Assembly (NCBI GenBank): GCA_020201415.1
Contig: JAIVGW010000383.1
Coordinates: 1-5,295 of the forward strand
Direction of reading: 5' to 3'
Source of the DNA: Lentisphaerota bacterium
GTDB lineage: Bacteria > Verrucomicrobiota > Kiritimatiellia > JAAZAB01
Length of the DNA: 5,295 nucleotides
The position numbers and the translations under genes were made by a program. Under the pieces are notes generated by a model that was not told the DNA's origin, searched no databases, and saw nothing but the letters and a program-made list of their open reading frames with translations. Every line of letters begins with the position of its first letter. The stretch's first letter is position 1. Positions 1 through 5,295 of the stretch are shown piece after piece.

Positions 1-1367
1 CATCCGATACTATCGCAGCCATTGCCACTGCCGCCGGCCCGGCAGGTATTGCCATTGTCCGGGTCTCCGGTCCCGACAGCATTAACATTGCACGCAGGGT
101 GTTCCGTCGCCGGGGCGGACGTCCGCAAAACTTCCAGGCCCGGCGTTTGCTGCGGCACGGTATTGTTGAAAGCCAGGGCACAATCATGGACGAGGTGCTG
201 CTGCTGATCATGCGCGCCCCGCACAGTTACACCGGCGAAGACGTGGTGGAGTTCCAAGGCCATGGCGGCAGTGTGCCGGCCCGCCGCATCCTGCAGTCGG
301 TTCTGGATGCCGGGGCCCGGCCGGCGGAACCGGGGGAATTCACCCGACGTGCTTTTCTCAACGGACGCCTGGACCTGACCCAGGCTGAAGCCGTGCTGGA
401 CCTGATCAGGTCGCGTAGCGAACGCGCGGCGGCGGCAGCCCTGGAACAGCTCGCAGGCAAACTCAGCGTCCCTTTGCAACTAATCAGCGCGCTGCTGCTG
501 AAGGCGGCGGCCCATGTGGAAGCCACGCTCGATTTCAGCGAGGACGACACCCCACCGCAACTCATGGCCGAAGTTCTGGACAGCCTGCAACAGGCAGCGG
601 CCCTGATCGTCAACCTGCTGGCGACCTGGGAGGAGGGGCATCTGCTGCGCGAGGGCGCGGTAGTAGTGATTGCCGGGCGCCCCAATGTCGGCAAGTCAAC
701 CCTGATGAACGCCCTGCTGTCCGCCGACCGGGCGATCATATCCCCTACCCCCGGCACAACCCGCGACATCATCGAGGAAACGCTGCTGCTGGACGGATTC
801 CCCGTGCGCCTGATCGACACCGCCGGCCTGCGCGAATCTGAATGTTTGGTGGAACAGGAAGGCGTCAGACGCGCCCGCGCCATTGCCGGACGGGCCGACC
901 TACTGCTGTATGTGATCGACGCCTCCACGCCCCCACAGCCGGATGATTTGACCCACTTGGAAGAACTGCCGCCGGAACGCTGCCTGATTCTGCTTAATAA
1001 AAGCGACCTGCCGGCACGAACAACTCCATCCGATTTACCGGGCCGGACAACCATCGCAACCGCCTTGACGCAGGACCACGGATTGGATCAGGTCAAACAC
1101 GCGCTCAGTCAACGACTGGCGGGCGACCTGGCAAATCAAAACAAGCCCCAGGCCGTGATTTCAGCCCGCCATCGCAATCTACTGACGGAGGCCCACGCCA
1201 GCATCAACCAAGCGCGCGAACTGCTGCAAAGCGGTCGCGAGGACCTGCTGGTCCCCGCCGCCACATTCATTCGCGCCGCCGCCGAAGCCGTGGGACAAAT
1301 CCTGGGTACATCCTATTACCCGGAGCTGCTAAACGAGATCTTCAGCCGGTTTTGCGTCGGCAAATAA
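1..1367 (+). CDS. mnmE: tRNA uridine-5-carboxymethylaminomethyl(34) synthesis GTPase MnmE (5' end cut by window edge)
   Basis: MnmE works with MnmG to modify the wobble uridine (U34) of certain tRNAs in the cytoplasm, using a tetrahydrofolate-derived one-carbon unit and GTP hydrolysis. The frame is open from base 3, where it reads SDTIAAIATAAGPAGIAIVR, the usual extreme N-terminus of MnmE; only about one or two codons lie outside the window. Counting the base-3 codon as residue 1, 454 residues are visible, which is the normal family length. The folate-binding N-domain shows YTGEDVVEFQGHGG (76-89) and the conserved PGEFTRRAFLNGRLDLTQ stretch (from 110). A helical region follows. The inserted G domain has G1 GRPNVGKS (225-232), G2 GTTRD (251-255), G3 DTAGL (272-276) and G4 NKSD (332-335). 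The C-terminus is the diagnostic FCVGK, whose Cys is needed for modification in studied homologues. A GTG at 99 is internal and not the start. The gene looks intact. Its 3' end faces the symporter gene. Confidence 0.98.
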   Translation, partial: SDTIAAIATAAGPAGIAIVRVSGPDSINIARRVFRRRGGRPQNFQARRLLRHGIVESQGTIMDEVLLLIMRAPHSYTGEDVVEFQGHGGSVPARRILQSVLDAGARPAEPGEFTRRAFLNGRLDLTQAEAVLDLIRSRSERAAAAALEQLAGKLSVPLQLISALLLKAAAHVEATLDFSEDDTPPQLMAEVLDSLQQAAALIVNLLATWEEGHLLREGAVVVIAGRPNVGKSTLMNALLSADRAIISPTPGTTRDIIEETLLLDGFPVRLIDTAGLRESECLVEQEGVRRARAIAGRADLLLYVIDASTPPQPDDLTHLEELPPERCLILLNKSDLPARTTPSDLPGRTTIATALTQDHGLDQVKHALSQRLAGDLANQNKPQAVISARHRNLLTEAHASINQARELLQSGREDLLVPAATFIRAAAEAVGQILGTSYYPELLNEIFSRFCVGK

Positions 1368-1382
1368 TCCCCCACCCGGCAT

Positions 1383-2774
1383 TCATCCGGCGGACATACA
1401 TGATTTTTCCGCCTGCCCGACACTACGGTCGATTTGATGCATAGCGCCAAAAGCAATAAAATTGGCCAACACGCCGATAACCAAGCCGTCGATTCCGAGC
1501 GGATCCCGCAATATCCAGTGCCAGGCGGACAGCGCCAATACCCCGCACAACGCCCCAACCAAAAAAGTTTTCTGCCGGGCTCGGACGCCCAGCATGGTTG
1601 CGACCAACGGCACCAACACAACCGGCGCCCAGAAATTGTAGGAGAACAATAGAATATCGAGCACATTTTCAATGCTGAGGGCGAACCAGACCGAACCCAA
1701 TCCCACTGCCAGGGTTGTCAGCCGGGCATAACGCAGGCCTGCGCGCTCGCTGATCGGACGCGGCGCCAACGGCCGCACGATGTCATTAACCAGCGCCACC
1801 GAGGCGGCATTTAAAAACGAGTCGGCCGAGGACATGACGATCGAGATGATCCCCGCAATTGCCAGACCGCGCAGTCCAACCGGTAAAACATGTTGCACCA
1901 GGAAAGGCATGGGGGCGTTGCCCTCCAGGCCCGGCGCCAATGCCAACGCCACCAGCCCGATCAGACCCGTCACCGCAAAAAACGGCACGGAAAATATCGC
2001 GCTGTAAAGCGTGCCCTCCGCCGTGGCCCGGGAATTGCGGCCGATCAACAGTCGTTGCAGATAAGGCGGCACCAGTGTTTCACCCAGCATGAACGATAGA
2101 AAAAGCGAAAAGACCATCATGGGGGTCATCTGACCATGGAAAAGCGCCAGATGCCCGGCCGGCACTCCGGCGCGCAGCCCAGCCACTCCGCCAACCGCCC
2201 GCAACCCCAGCACCAGAGTAAGCGGAATGGTCACGCCCAACAGCACGAATTGGACCACATCCGTGCGCACCACCGCGCGCATGCCGCCGGCGGTGGTGTA
2301 GGCAATCACAATGCCGCAACCGATCAGAATGCCCGTTAGCAATGATACGCCGGTGAACTGCGCAAATACCGCGCCCATCGCTCCCACCTGCGCGCCGGTA
2401 ATACCCGTGCATACCAGCACTCCTAGCACACCGGCAATAATTCGACCGCTCTTGCCGTAGTTGATGGCCATCACATCCCCGGTGGAAATGCACTGCCGCA
2501 GATGGTGCACCCGTGGCGCAATGAACATCGCTACAAAAAACTCCTTCAGGCTGAATCCCCAAAGCCCCACTACCGATACAATACCGATGGCATAGACCTT
2601 CGCGGCATTGCCCATCGAAAAACCGCCGCCGATAAAGGAAGCCGACAGCGTGGCAAAGATGATCAAGGACCCGTAAGAACGGCGGCAAACGGAATATTCA
2701 TTCAGCGTGGCAATCCCGCGCCCGGAATTTAAGCATAGAAAGTCGCCGCAATCAAGCGTCCTGTGCAGCCCCAA
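1383..2774 (-). CDS. Sodium:solute symporter family (SSS) transporter, N-terminus abnormal
   Basis: This is a predicted inner-membrane, Na+-coupled importer; the substrate cannot be named from sequence. The 463-residue reading is mostly hydrophobic, with about 12 likely membrane helices between residues 37 and 447. Family marks are clear: EYSVCRRSYGS and SASFIGGGFSMGNA (26-57), the signature YTTAGGMRAVVRTDVVQ (159-175), and SSADSFLNAAS (315-325), which matches the helix carrying the paired serines of the Na2 sodium site. The C-terminus (SCMSAG) ends normally. The N-terminus is odd. The only usable in-frame start upstream of the conserved block is TTG at 2774, with a GAGG only two bases away. 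The leader MGLHRTLDCGDFLCLNSGRG has no 20-residue hydrophobic run, although SSS proteins normally have a full first helix before the GRGIxTLxEY segment. EYSVCRR also replaces the more usual EYsvGGR/GNR. The 5' end may therefore be decayed, deleted or frameshifted. Family is confident; start and function are not. Confidence 0.85.
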   Translation of the reverse strand: MGLHRTLDCGDFLCLNSGRGIATLNEYSVCRRSYGSLIIFATLSASFIGGGFSMGNAAKVYAIGIVSVVGLWGFSLKEFFVAMFIAPRVHHLRQCISTGDVMAINYGKSGRIIAGVLGVLVCTGITGAQVGAMGAVFAQFTGVSLLTGILIGCGIVIAYTTAGGMRAVVRTDVVQFVLLGVTIPLTLVLGLRAVGGVAGLRAGVPAGHLALFHGQMTPMMVFSLFLSFMLGETLVPPYLQRLLIGRNSRATAEGTLYSAIFSVPFFAVTGLIGLVALALAPGLEGNAPMPFLVQHVLPVGLRGLAIAGIISIVMSSADSFLNAASVALVNDIVRPLAPRPISERAGLRYARLTTLAVGLGSVWFALSIENVLDILLFSYNFWAPVVLVPLVATMLGVRARQKTFLVGALCGVLALSAWHWILRDPLGIDGLVIGVLANFIAFGAMHQIDRSVGQAEKSCMSAG

Positions 2775-2813
2775 AACCTCGGACTCGGAAACGGCCGCCT
2801 TTACCCCCCCAGT

Positions 2814-2840
2814 ATGATATCATGAACTGCTTGATGATAT
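2814..2840. promoter_or_regulatory. ATGATAT/ATATCAT dyad cluster upstream of the symporter gene
   Basis: ATGATATCAT (2814-2823) is a perfect 10-base palindrome. A second ATGATAT follows at 2834-2840, so ATATCAT (2817-2823) and ATGATAT (2834-2840) can also pair as a 7-bp stem. One G-G mismatch and two more pairs continue the stem around a CTGC loop, and four T follow on the plus strand (2840-2843). The position, about 40 bases upstream of the symporter start, would suit an operator or a small structured element. Function is inferred from symmetry only. Confidence 0.3.
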
Positions 2841-2872
2841 TTTGGAGTGCGGCGGCTCGACGCCGCTTTCCG
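2841..2872. repeat. GC-rich hairpin element resembling a dispersed repeat
   Basis: GCGGCG (2849-2854) and CGCCGC (2861-2866) form a perfect 6-bp all-GC stem around the loop GCTCGA. The flanks are TTTGGAGT on the left and TTTCCG on the right. The left flank GGA and right flank TCC are complementary in character, so the whole reads as an imperfect inverted repeat of about 30 bases. From memory, very similar GGAGTGCGGCGGC...GCCGCTTT elements occur in many copies between genes in Verrucomicrobiota-like genomes, where they give rise to spurious small proteins containing ECGGSTPL or FWSAAARRRF. Both of those peptides can be read here. There is only one copy in this window, so its repetitive nature is recalled and not shown. 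Confidence 0.5.
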
Positions 2873-2956
2873 CTGGCCACCCCATACGCGACAGCCACGT
2901 ACTCTTACACCTGCTCGTACAATCGGATCTCTTCAATGCAAGCGGAGGCGGCTCTT

Positions 2957-2987
2957 TTTCAGCTTTCAGGTTTCACCTTTTTTCAGT
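2957..2987 (+). repeat. Short TTTCAGN tandem heptamer repeat
   Basis: Three contiguous heptamers, TTTCAGC (2957-2963), TTTCAGG (2964-2970) and TTTCACC (2971-2977), are followed after three extra T by a fourth unit, TTTCAGT (2981-2987). The tract is pyrimidine-rich and lies between the hairpin repeat and pta. It could be a replication-slippage tract or part of the pta leader; no function is evident. Confidence 0.45.
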
Positions 2988-3078
2988 GCCATATTGCACA
3001 AGTGCGCATCATTCAGTCCAGAATTGCCGACCGCCAAACAGGGGACAGCATCCGGAAGTTGCATCGTTACGCCATTAG

Positions 3079-3092
3079 TGCTAAAGTTAGCA
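3079..3092. promoter_or_regulatory. 14-base palindrome upstream of pta (candidate operator)
   Basis: TGCTAA (3079-3084), AG, TTAGCA (3087-3092) is a perfect inverted repeat, followed by AATATTTTTT with six T at 3097-3102. It ends about 48 bases before the pta start. The two-base spacer suits a dimeric repressor or activator site better than an RNA hairpin. As RNA it could form only a 5-bp stem with an AAGU loop, which with the T-run would be a weak attenuator. It overlaps the weak candidate -10 TAAAGT (3082-3087), which would fit repression, but that promoter is itself uncertain. Confidence 0.35.
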
Positions 3093-3124
3093 AATATTTT
3101 TTACGACGGACTTCAACCGCAGCC

Positions 3125-3130
3125 AAAGGA
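3125..3130 (+). promoter_or_regulatory. Ribosome binding site of pta
   Basis: AAAGGA lies 10 bases before ATG at 3141. It supports that start over the in-frame ATG at 2847, because family similarity also begins exactly at 3141 (MNAIELIWE). Confidence 0.55.
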
Positions 3131-3140
3131 AATCGCCCGT

Positions 3141-3984
3141 ATGAACGCCATTGAACTGATCTGGGAATGCGCCAAACAGGAGCCGCAGCACATTGTCCTG
3201 CCGGAGGGTGCCGACCCGCGCACCGTCGTAGCCGCGTACAAAATCGTGCAACAGGGCCTGGGCCGGGTCACGGTCCTGGGCAACCGGGATCAAATCACCG
3301 GTCTTTGCAAGGATAACGCGATTGAAATGGAGCGTTTTGAAGTCATTGATCCCGTCAACTCTCCCTTGCTCGATGGATTCATCCGCACTTACCGGGAACT
3401 GCGCCAGGGCAAGCAGACGCTGACCGCGGATGAGGCCCGACAGGTTATGACCGATGAAGTGGCCTTCGGCGCCATGATGGTTCGAAACGGCCATGCCGAT
3501 GGCCTTGTTGCCGGAGCCACCCATGCCACGGCCGATATCCGCCCGCAGCGCCCGGGCGCTGCTTAACACCCGCCCCAAAATCGCCATGGTTTCCTTCTCC
3601 ACCAAGGGCAGCGCCAAACACCCCGTTTTGGACAAGATAATCAAGGCCACCGCCCTGGCGCAGGAACGCGCCAAGACCCTCGGCCTGGAGGCGGACATTG
3701 ACGGCGAATTACAGGCCGACGCCGCCCTGATCCCCTCCATCTGCGCCGGCAAGGCGCCCGACAGCCCCATCGCCGGCCAGGCCAACGTCCTGGTATTCCC
3801 CGACCTGAATGTCGGCAACACCTGTTACAAACTTACGGAACGCCTGGCCCATGCCGCGGCCTACGGCCCGGTATTCCAAGGATTGCAACGCCCCGCCAGC
3901 GACCTTTCGCGCGGCTGTTCGGCCGATGACATTGTAGGCATTGCCGCCATTGTCGCCTGTCAGGCGCTGGGCACGAAATCCTGA
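3141..3984 (+). pseudogene. pta: Phosphate acetyltransferase, broken by internal deletion and frameshift
   Basis: Intact Pta interconverts acetyl-CoA plus phosphate and acetyl phosphate plus CoA, usually partnered with acetate kinase in acetate formation or use. The first part (3141 to about 3536) reads MNAIELIWECAKQEPQHIVLPEGADPR and continues to DGLVAGATHATAD (residue 132), then hits TAA at 3564. The second part resumes in the +1 frame at about 3535 with ISARSARALLNTRPKIAMVS, and continues through FSTKGS, DGELQADAA, PDSPIAGQANVLVFPDLNVGN and DLSRGCSADDIVG to TGA at 3984. Compared from memory with the 333-residue Methanosarcina thermophila enzyme, about 57 residues between TTADT and the SA helix are absent. 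That segment contains Arg133 and Cys159 of that enzyme, while the Ser-Arg of DLSRGC remains. The remaining 281 codons plus 57 give about 338, the expected length. This is short-form Pta without the N-terminal DRTGG-type regulatory domain. If the sequence is right, no active enzyme is made; an assembly or read error is the main alternative. Confidence 0.9.
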
Positions 3985-4008
3985 GCAGACAGCTCTGATG
4001 GCATATAT

Positions 4009-4012
4009 GAGG
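4009..4012 (+). promoter_or_regulatory. Ribosome binding site of the carboxypeptidase gene
   Basis: GAGG sits only four bases before ATG at 4017, a tight but usable spacing. This start gives a standard signal peptide (MKKCTRRIM then a hydrophobic run). The next in-frame ATG at 4041 would remove the positively charged n-region. Confidence 0.45.
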
Positions 4013-4016
4013 CTCC

Positions 4017-5072
4017 ATGAAAAAATGTACTAGACGGATAATGGCGGCGGCCGGCCTGCTGGCCGCTTTTTTGACCGCCGCACCAACTGCCTTCGCCCAA
4101 GGCGGACGCGCACCCATTGATCAACGTGTTGGCTCACCATACCTCGGCGCCATCGTGATTGACGCCGATACCGGCATGATTCTATTCGAGGATCAGTCCG
4201 ATATCCCGGGGTATCCCGCCAGCGTCCTGAAACTTATGGACCTGCTGATCATTCTCGACCAGGTCGAGGCCGGCCGTCTGCGGCTGACCGACCAGGTTAA
4301 CGTCACCGCCGAAGCCGCCCGCATGGGCGGCTCCCAGGTTTACCTCAAGGAAAATGAAGCATTCACCGTGGATGAGCTGCTCTACGCCCTGACGGTCCAA
4401 TCCGCCAACGATGCCGCCCTGGCTCTGGCCATCCATGTAGCCGGTAGCCGGAACAATTTCGAGGCGCTGATGAACGCCTACGCCCGCAATCTGGGCATGC
4501 GATCCTCGGAGTTTCATTCCGTACACGGCCTGCCGCCGGCCGCCGGGCAACGACCGGATATCTCTACGGCTCGCGATTTATCCCGCCTGGCCCGCGCCTT
4601 CATCCTGCGCCATCCCGGGGCCCTGCGCTATACCTCGACGACTGAACGCACTTTCCGTGAAAACCCACCCTTCATAATGCGTACGCACAATAACTTGCTC
4701 AAGGATTTCGAGGGGTGCGACGGGCTCAAGACCGGCTACTTTCGCCTGGCCGGCTACACCATCATCGCCACTGCCAAACGCGGCGACACGCGGCTGATTG
4801 CCGTGGTGCTGGGTTCACCGGATAAGCAGACCCGCGACCGCAAGACGGCTGAATTGCTGAGCCAGGGGTTTCTCAAAGCGCCCAAAAAAACGCCGCCGCA
4901 ACCGACGACGGCAACCAATGTTATGCCCGCGCACCCTGCCGAAAATACACCTGCGGCAAGCGACGCCACGCGACCGGTCTGGCCAACCGCCCTGCTGATC
5001 CTGGCCCTGCTGATTCTCGGTGGCGCGCTGATTATCTTCAAGAACCGGCCGCGCAACCCCATGAGCCCATGA
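4017..5072 (+). CDS. D-alanyl-D-alanine carboxypeptidase (PBP5/6-type, peptidase S11), membrane-anchored
   Basis: This family removes the terminal D-Ala from peptidoglycan pentapeptides on the outer face of the cytoplasmic membrane and thereby limits cross-linking; it also binds penicillin. The 351-residue product has a signal peptide (about 1-27, ending AFA before QGG). All three penicillin-binding motifs are present: SVLK with nucleophile Ser69 and Lys72, SAN (129-131), and KTG (238-240) in DGLKTGY. Supporting family segments are GGSQVYLKENE (104-114), LTVQSANDAALALAIHVAGS (125-144), MNAYARNLGM and DISTARDLSRLARA. After the catalytic domain comes a Pro/Ala/Thr-rich linker (about 288-320) and a C-terminal hydrophobic helix (about 323-341) followed by KNRPR, a typical membrane anchor with positive charges inside. 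I see no separate PBP5 C-terminal beta domain. The gene starts 32 bases after pta on the same strand, so shared transcription is possible. The dac paralogue cannot be assigned. Confidence 0.93.
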   Translation: MKKCTRRIMAAAGLLAAFLTAAPTAFAQGGRAPIDQRVGSPYLGAIVIDADTGMILFEDQSDIPGYPASVLKLMDLLIILDQVEAGRLRLTDQVNVTAEAARMGGSQVYLKENEAFTVDELLYALTVQSANDAALALAIHVAGSRNNFEALMNAYARNLGMRSSEFHSVHGLPPAAGQRPDISTARDLSRLARAFILRHPGALRYTSTTERTFRENPPFIMRTHNNLLKDFEGCDGLKTGYFRLAGYTIIATAKRGDTRLIAVVLGSPDKQTRDRKTAELLSQGFLKAPKKTPPQPTTATNVMPAHPAENTPAASDATRPVWPTALLILALLILGGALIIFKNRPRNPMSP

Positions 5073-5118
5073 CCTGAAAGTGGTTGCATCCGTACATTAA
5101 TGATCCAGGGGCTCCTGG

Positions 5119-5295
5119 TCATAGTGTGAAAGCATCGCCAAAATCGGGAATGACGGTTTCCCACCCGCGGGTTTCCTTGAGCGTGTCCGCGAAGGCCTGG
5201 GCCGCGTCTTGCTCACCATGGGTAATGAACACCCGGCGCGGATCCTGTTTGACGTCGGCCAGCCACTCCAGCATTTCATCGCGATCGGCATGCGC
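5119..5295 (-). CDS. C-terminal end of a beta-CASP metallo-beta-lactamase-fold RNA nuclease (partial)
   Basis: Fifty-eight C-terminal residues are visible, starting AHADRDEMLEWLADVK and ending IPDFGDAFTL before TGA (complement of 5119-5121); the rest lies beyond the right edge. The pattern AHAD, about 22 residues, then VFITHGE, an A-rich helix, and a final GWETVIPDFGD matches the RNA-specificity (RMMBL) tail of the YSH1/CPSF-like exonuclease group (COG1236 type). By comparison with human CPSF-73, the His of AHAD (visible residue 2) corresponds to catalytic His396, and the His of THGE (residue 26) to zinc ligand His418. The upstream metal-binding HxHxDH motif is outside the window. The bacterial function is likely RNA processing or decay, which is inference from family. 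The gene is convergent with the carboxypeptidase gene, with a 46-base gap. An open frame reading MPIAMKCWSGW over the same bases is an out-of-frame shadow. Confidence 0.88.
   Translation of the reverse strand, partial: AHADRDEMLEWLADVKQDPRRVFITHGEQDAAQAFADTLKETRGWETVIPDFGDAFTL

Larger units (their letters stand above)
2775..3140. other. Divergent intergenic region without a credible gene
   Basis: These 366 bases separate the 5' ends of the symporter gene (minus) and pta (plus), so they should hold both promoters. Short open frames cross the region, including one that runs in frame into pta from 2847, but none gives a recognisable protein. Going left to right it holds a run of seven C (2804-2810), an ATGATAT/ATATCAT dyad cluster, a GC-rich hairpin repeat, a TTTCAGN tandem repeat, a perfect 14-base palindrome and the pta ribosome binding site. 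I could not identify a convincing sigma-70 promoter pair for either gene. The best weak candidate ahead of pta is TTGCAT (3059-3064), 17 bases, TAAAGT (3082-3087). Confidence 0.7.

Noticed and set aside
227..1054. 275-residue minus-strand open frame inside mnmE
   Set aside because: It is Ser/Arg-rich antisense of a GC-rich conserved gene; the plus strand clearly encodes MnmE.
2080..2688. 202-residue minus-strand open frame overlapping the symporter gene
   Set aside because: It is a frame shadow rich in Arg, His and Cys, while the other minus-strand frame gives clear SSS motifs.
2968..2983. AGGT-TTC-ACCT followed by six T as a mini terminator
   Set aside because: The stem is only four pairs with a three-base loop and is better explained by the heptamer repeat.
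2842..3078. Small protein starting MECGGSTPLSAG
   Set aside because: It is a translation of the hairpin repeat and spacer, a kind of false call I recall from genomes with this element, and has no ribosome binding site I can support.
2847..3140. In-frame N-terminal extension of pta starting at ATG 2847
   Set aside because: The frame is open, but the added 98 residues are low-quality, cross the hairpin and tandem repeats, and match nothing. Family similarity and a ribosome binding site both point to 3141.
3534..3566. Programmed ribosomal frameshift joining the two pta parts
   Set aside because: A frameshift would not restore the roughly 57 missing residues, and I see no slippery heptamer followed by a structure.
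3087..3821. 244-residue minus-strand open frame across pta, unbroken over the junction
   Set aside because: It is antisense of Pta with no family resemblance. Its continuity through the junction is coincidental.
5105..5118. CCAGG/CCTGG hairpin between the convergent carboxypeptidase and nuclease genes, as a terminator
   Set aside because: The 5-bp stem with a GGCT loop is real but has no T-tract on either strand side, so a rho-independent terminator call is not supported.

Overview
The window looks like bacterial chromosome: moderately GC-rich, densely coded, with Shine-Dalgarno-like sites ahead of two starts and conserved bacterial housekeeping families. The taxon cannot be fixed from one window. 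A GC-rich hairpin at 2849-2866, with flanks reading GGAGTGCGGCGGC...GCCGCTTTCC, resembles from memory a dispersed repeat that is common in Verrucomicrobiota, Kiritimatiellota and Lentisphaerota genomes. That group is my best but tentative guess.

Layout. (1) 1-1367, plus strand: mnmE, the tRNA wobble-uridine modification GTPase, lacking only its first codon or so at the window edge. (2) 1383-2774, minus strand, convergent with mnmE across 15 bases: a sodium:solute symporter (SSS family) with a convincing core but an abnormal N-terminus that lacks a recognisable first membrane helix. (3) 2775-3140: a 366-base divergent intergenic region with no credible gene. It holds an ATGATAT/ATATCAT dyad cluster, the GC-rich hairpin repeat, a short heptamer tandem repeat and a 14-base palindrome close to the next gene. 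(4) 3141-3984, plus strand: pta, phosphate acetyltransferase, split into two reading frames. About 57 family residues are missing at the junction near 3534-3540, so it is a pseudogene or an assembly or read error. (5) 4017-5072, plus strand: an exported D-alanyl-D-alanine carboxypeptidase (penicillin-binding protein, peptidase S11) with a C-terminal membrane anchor. (6) 5119-5295, minus strand and running off the window: the C-terminal end of a beta-CASP metallo-beta-lactamase-fold RNA nuclease.

The genes do not form one pathway: tRNA modification, solute uptake, acetyl-CoA/acetyl phosphate interconversion, peptidoglycan trimming and RNA processing. pta and the carboxypeptidase gene share a strand with a 32-base gap and could be co-transcribed. 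I see no sign of a defence system, phage or CRISPR. The most noteworthy points are the broken pta, the odd 5' end of the symporter gene, and the repeat-bearing spacer between them.
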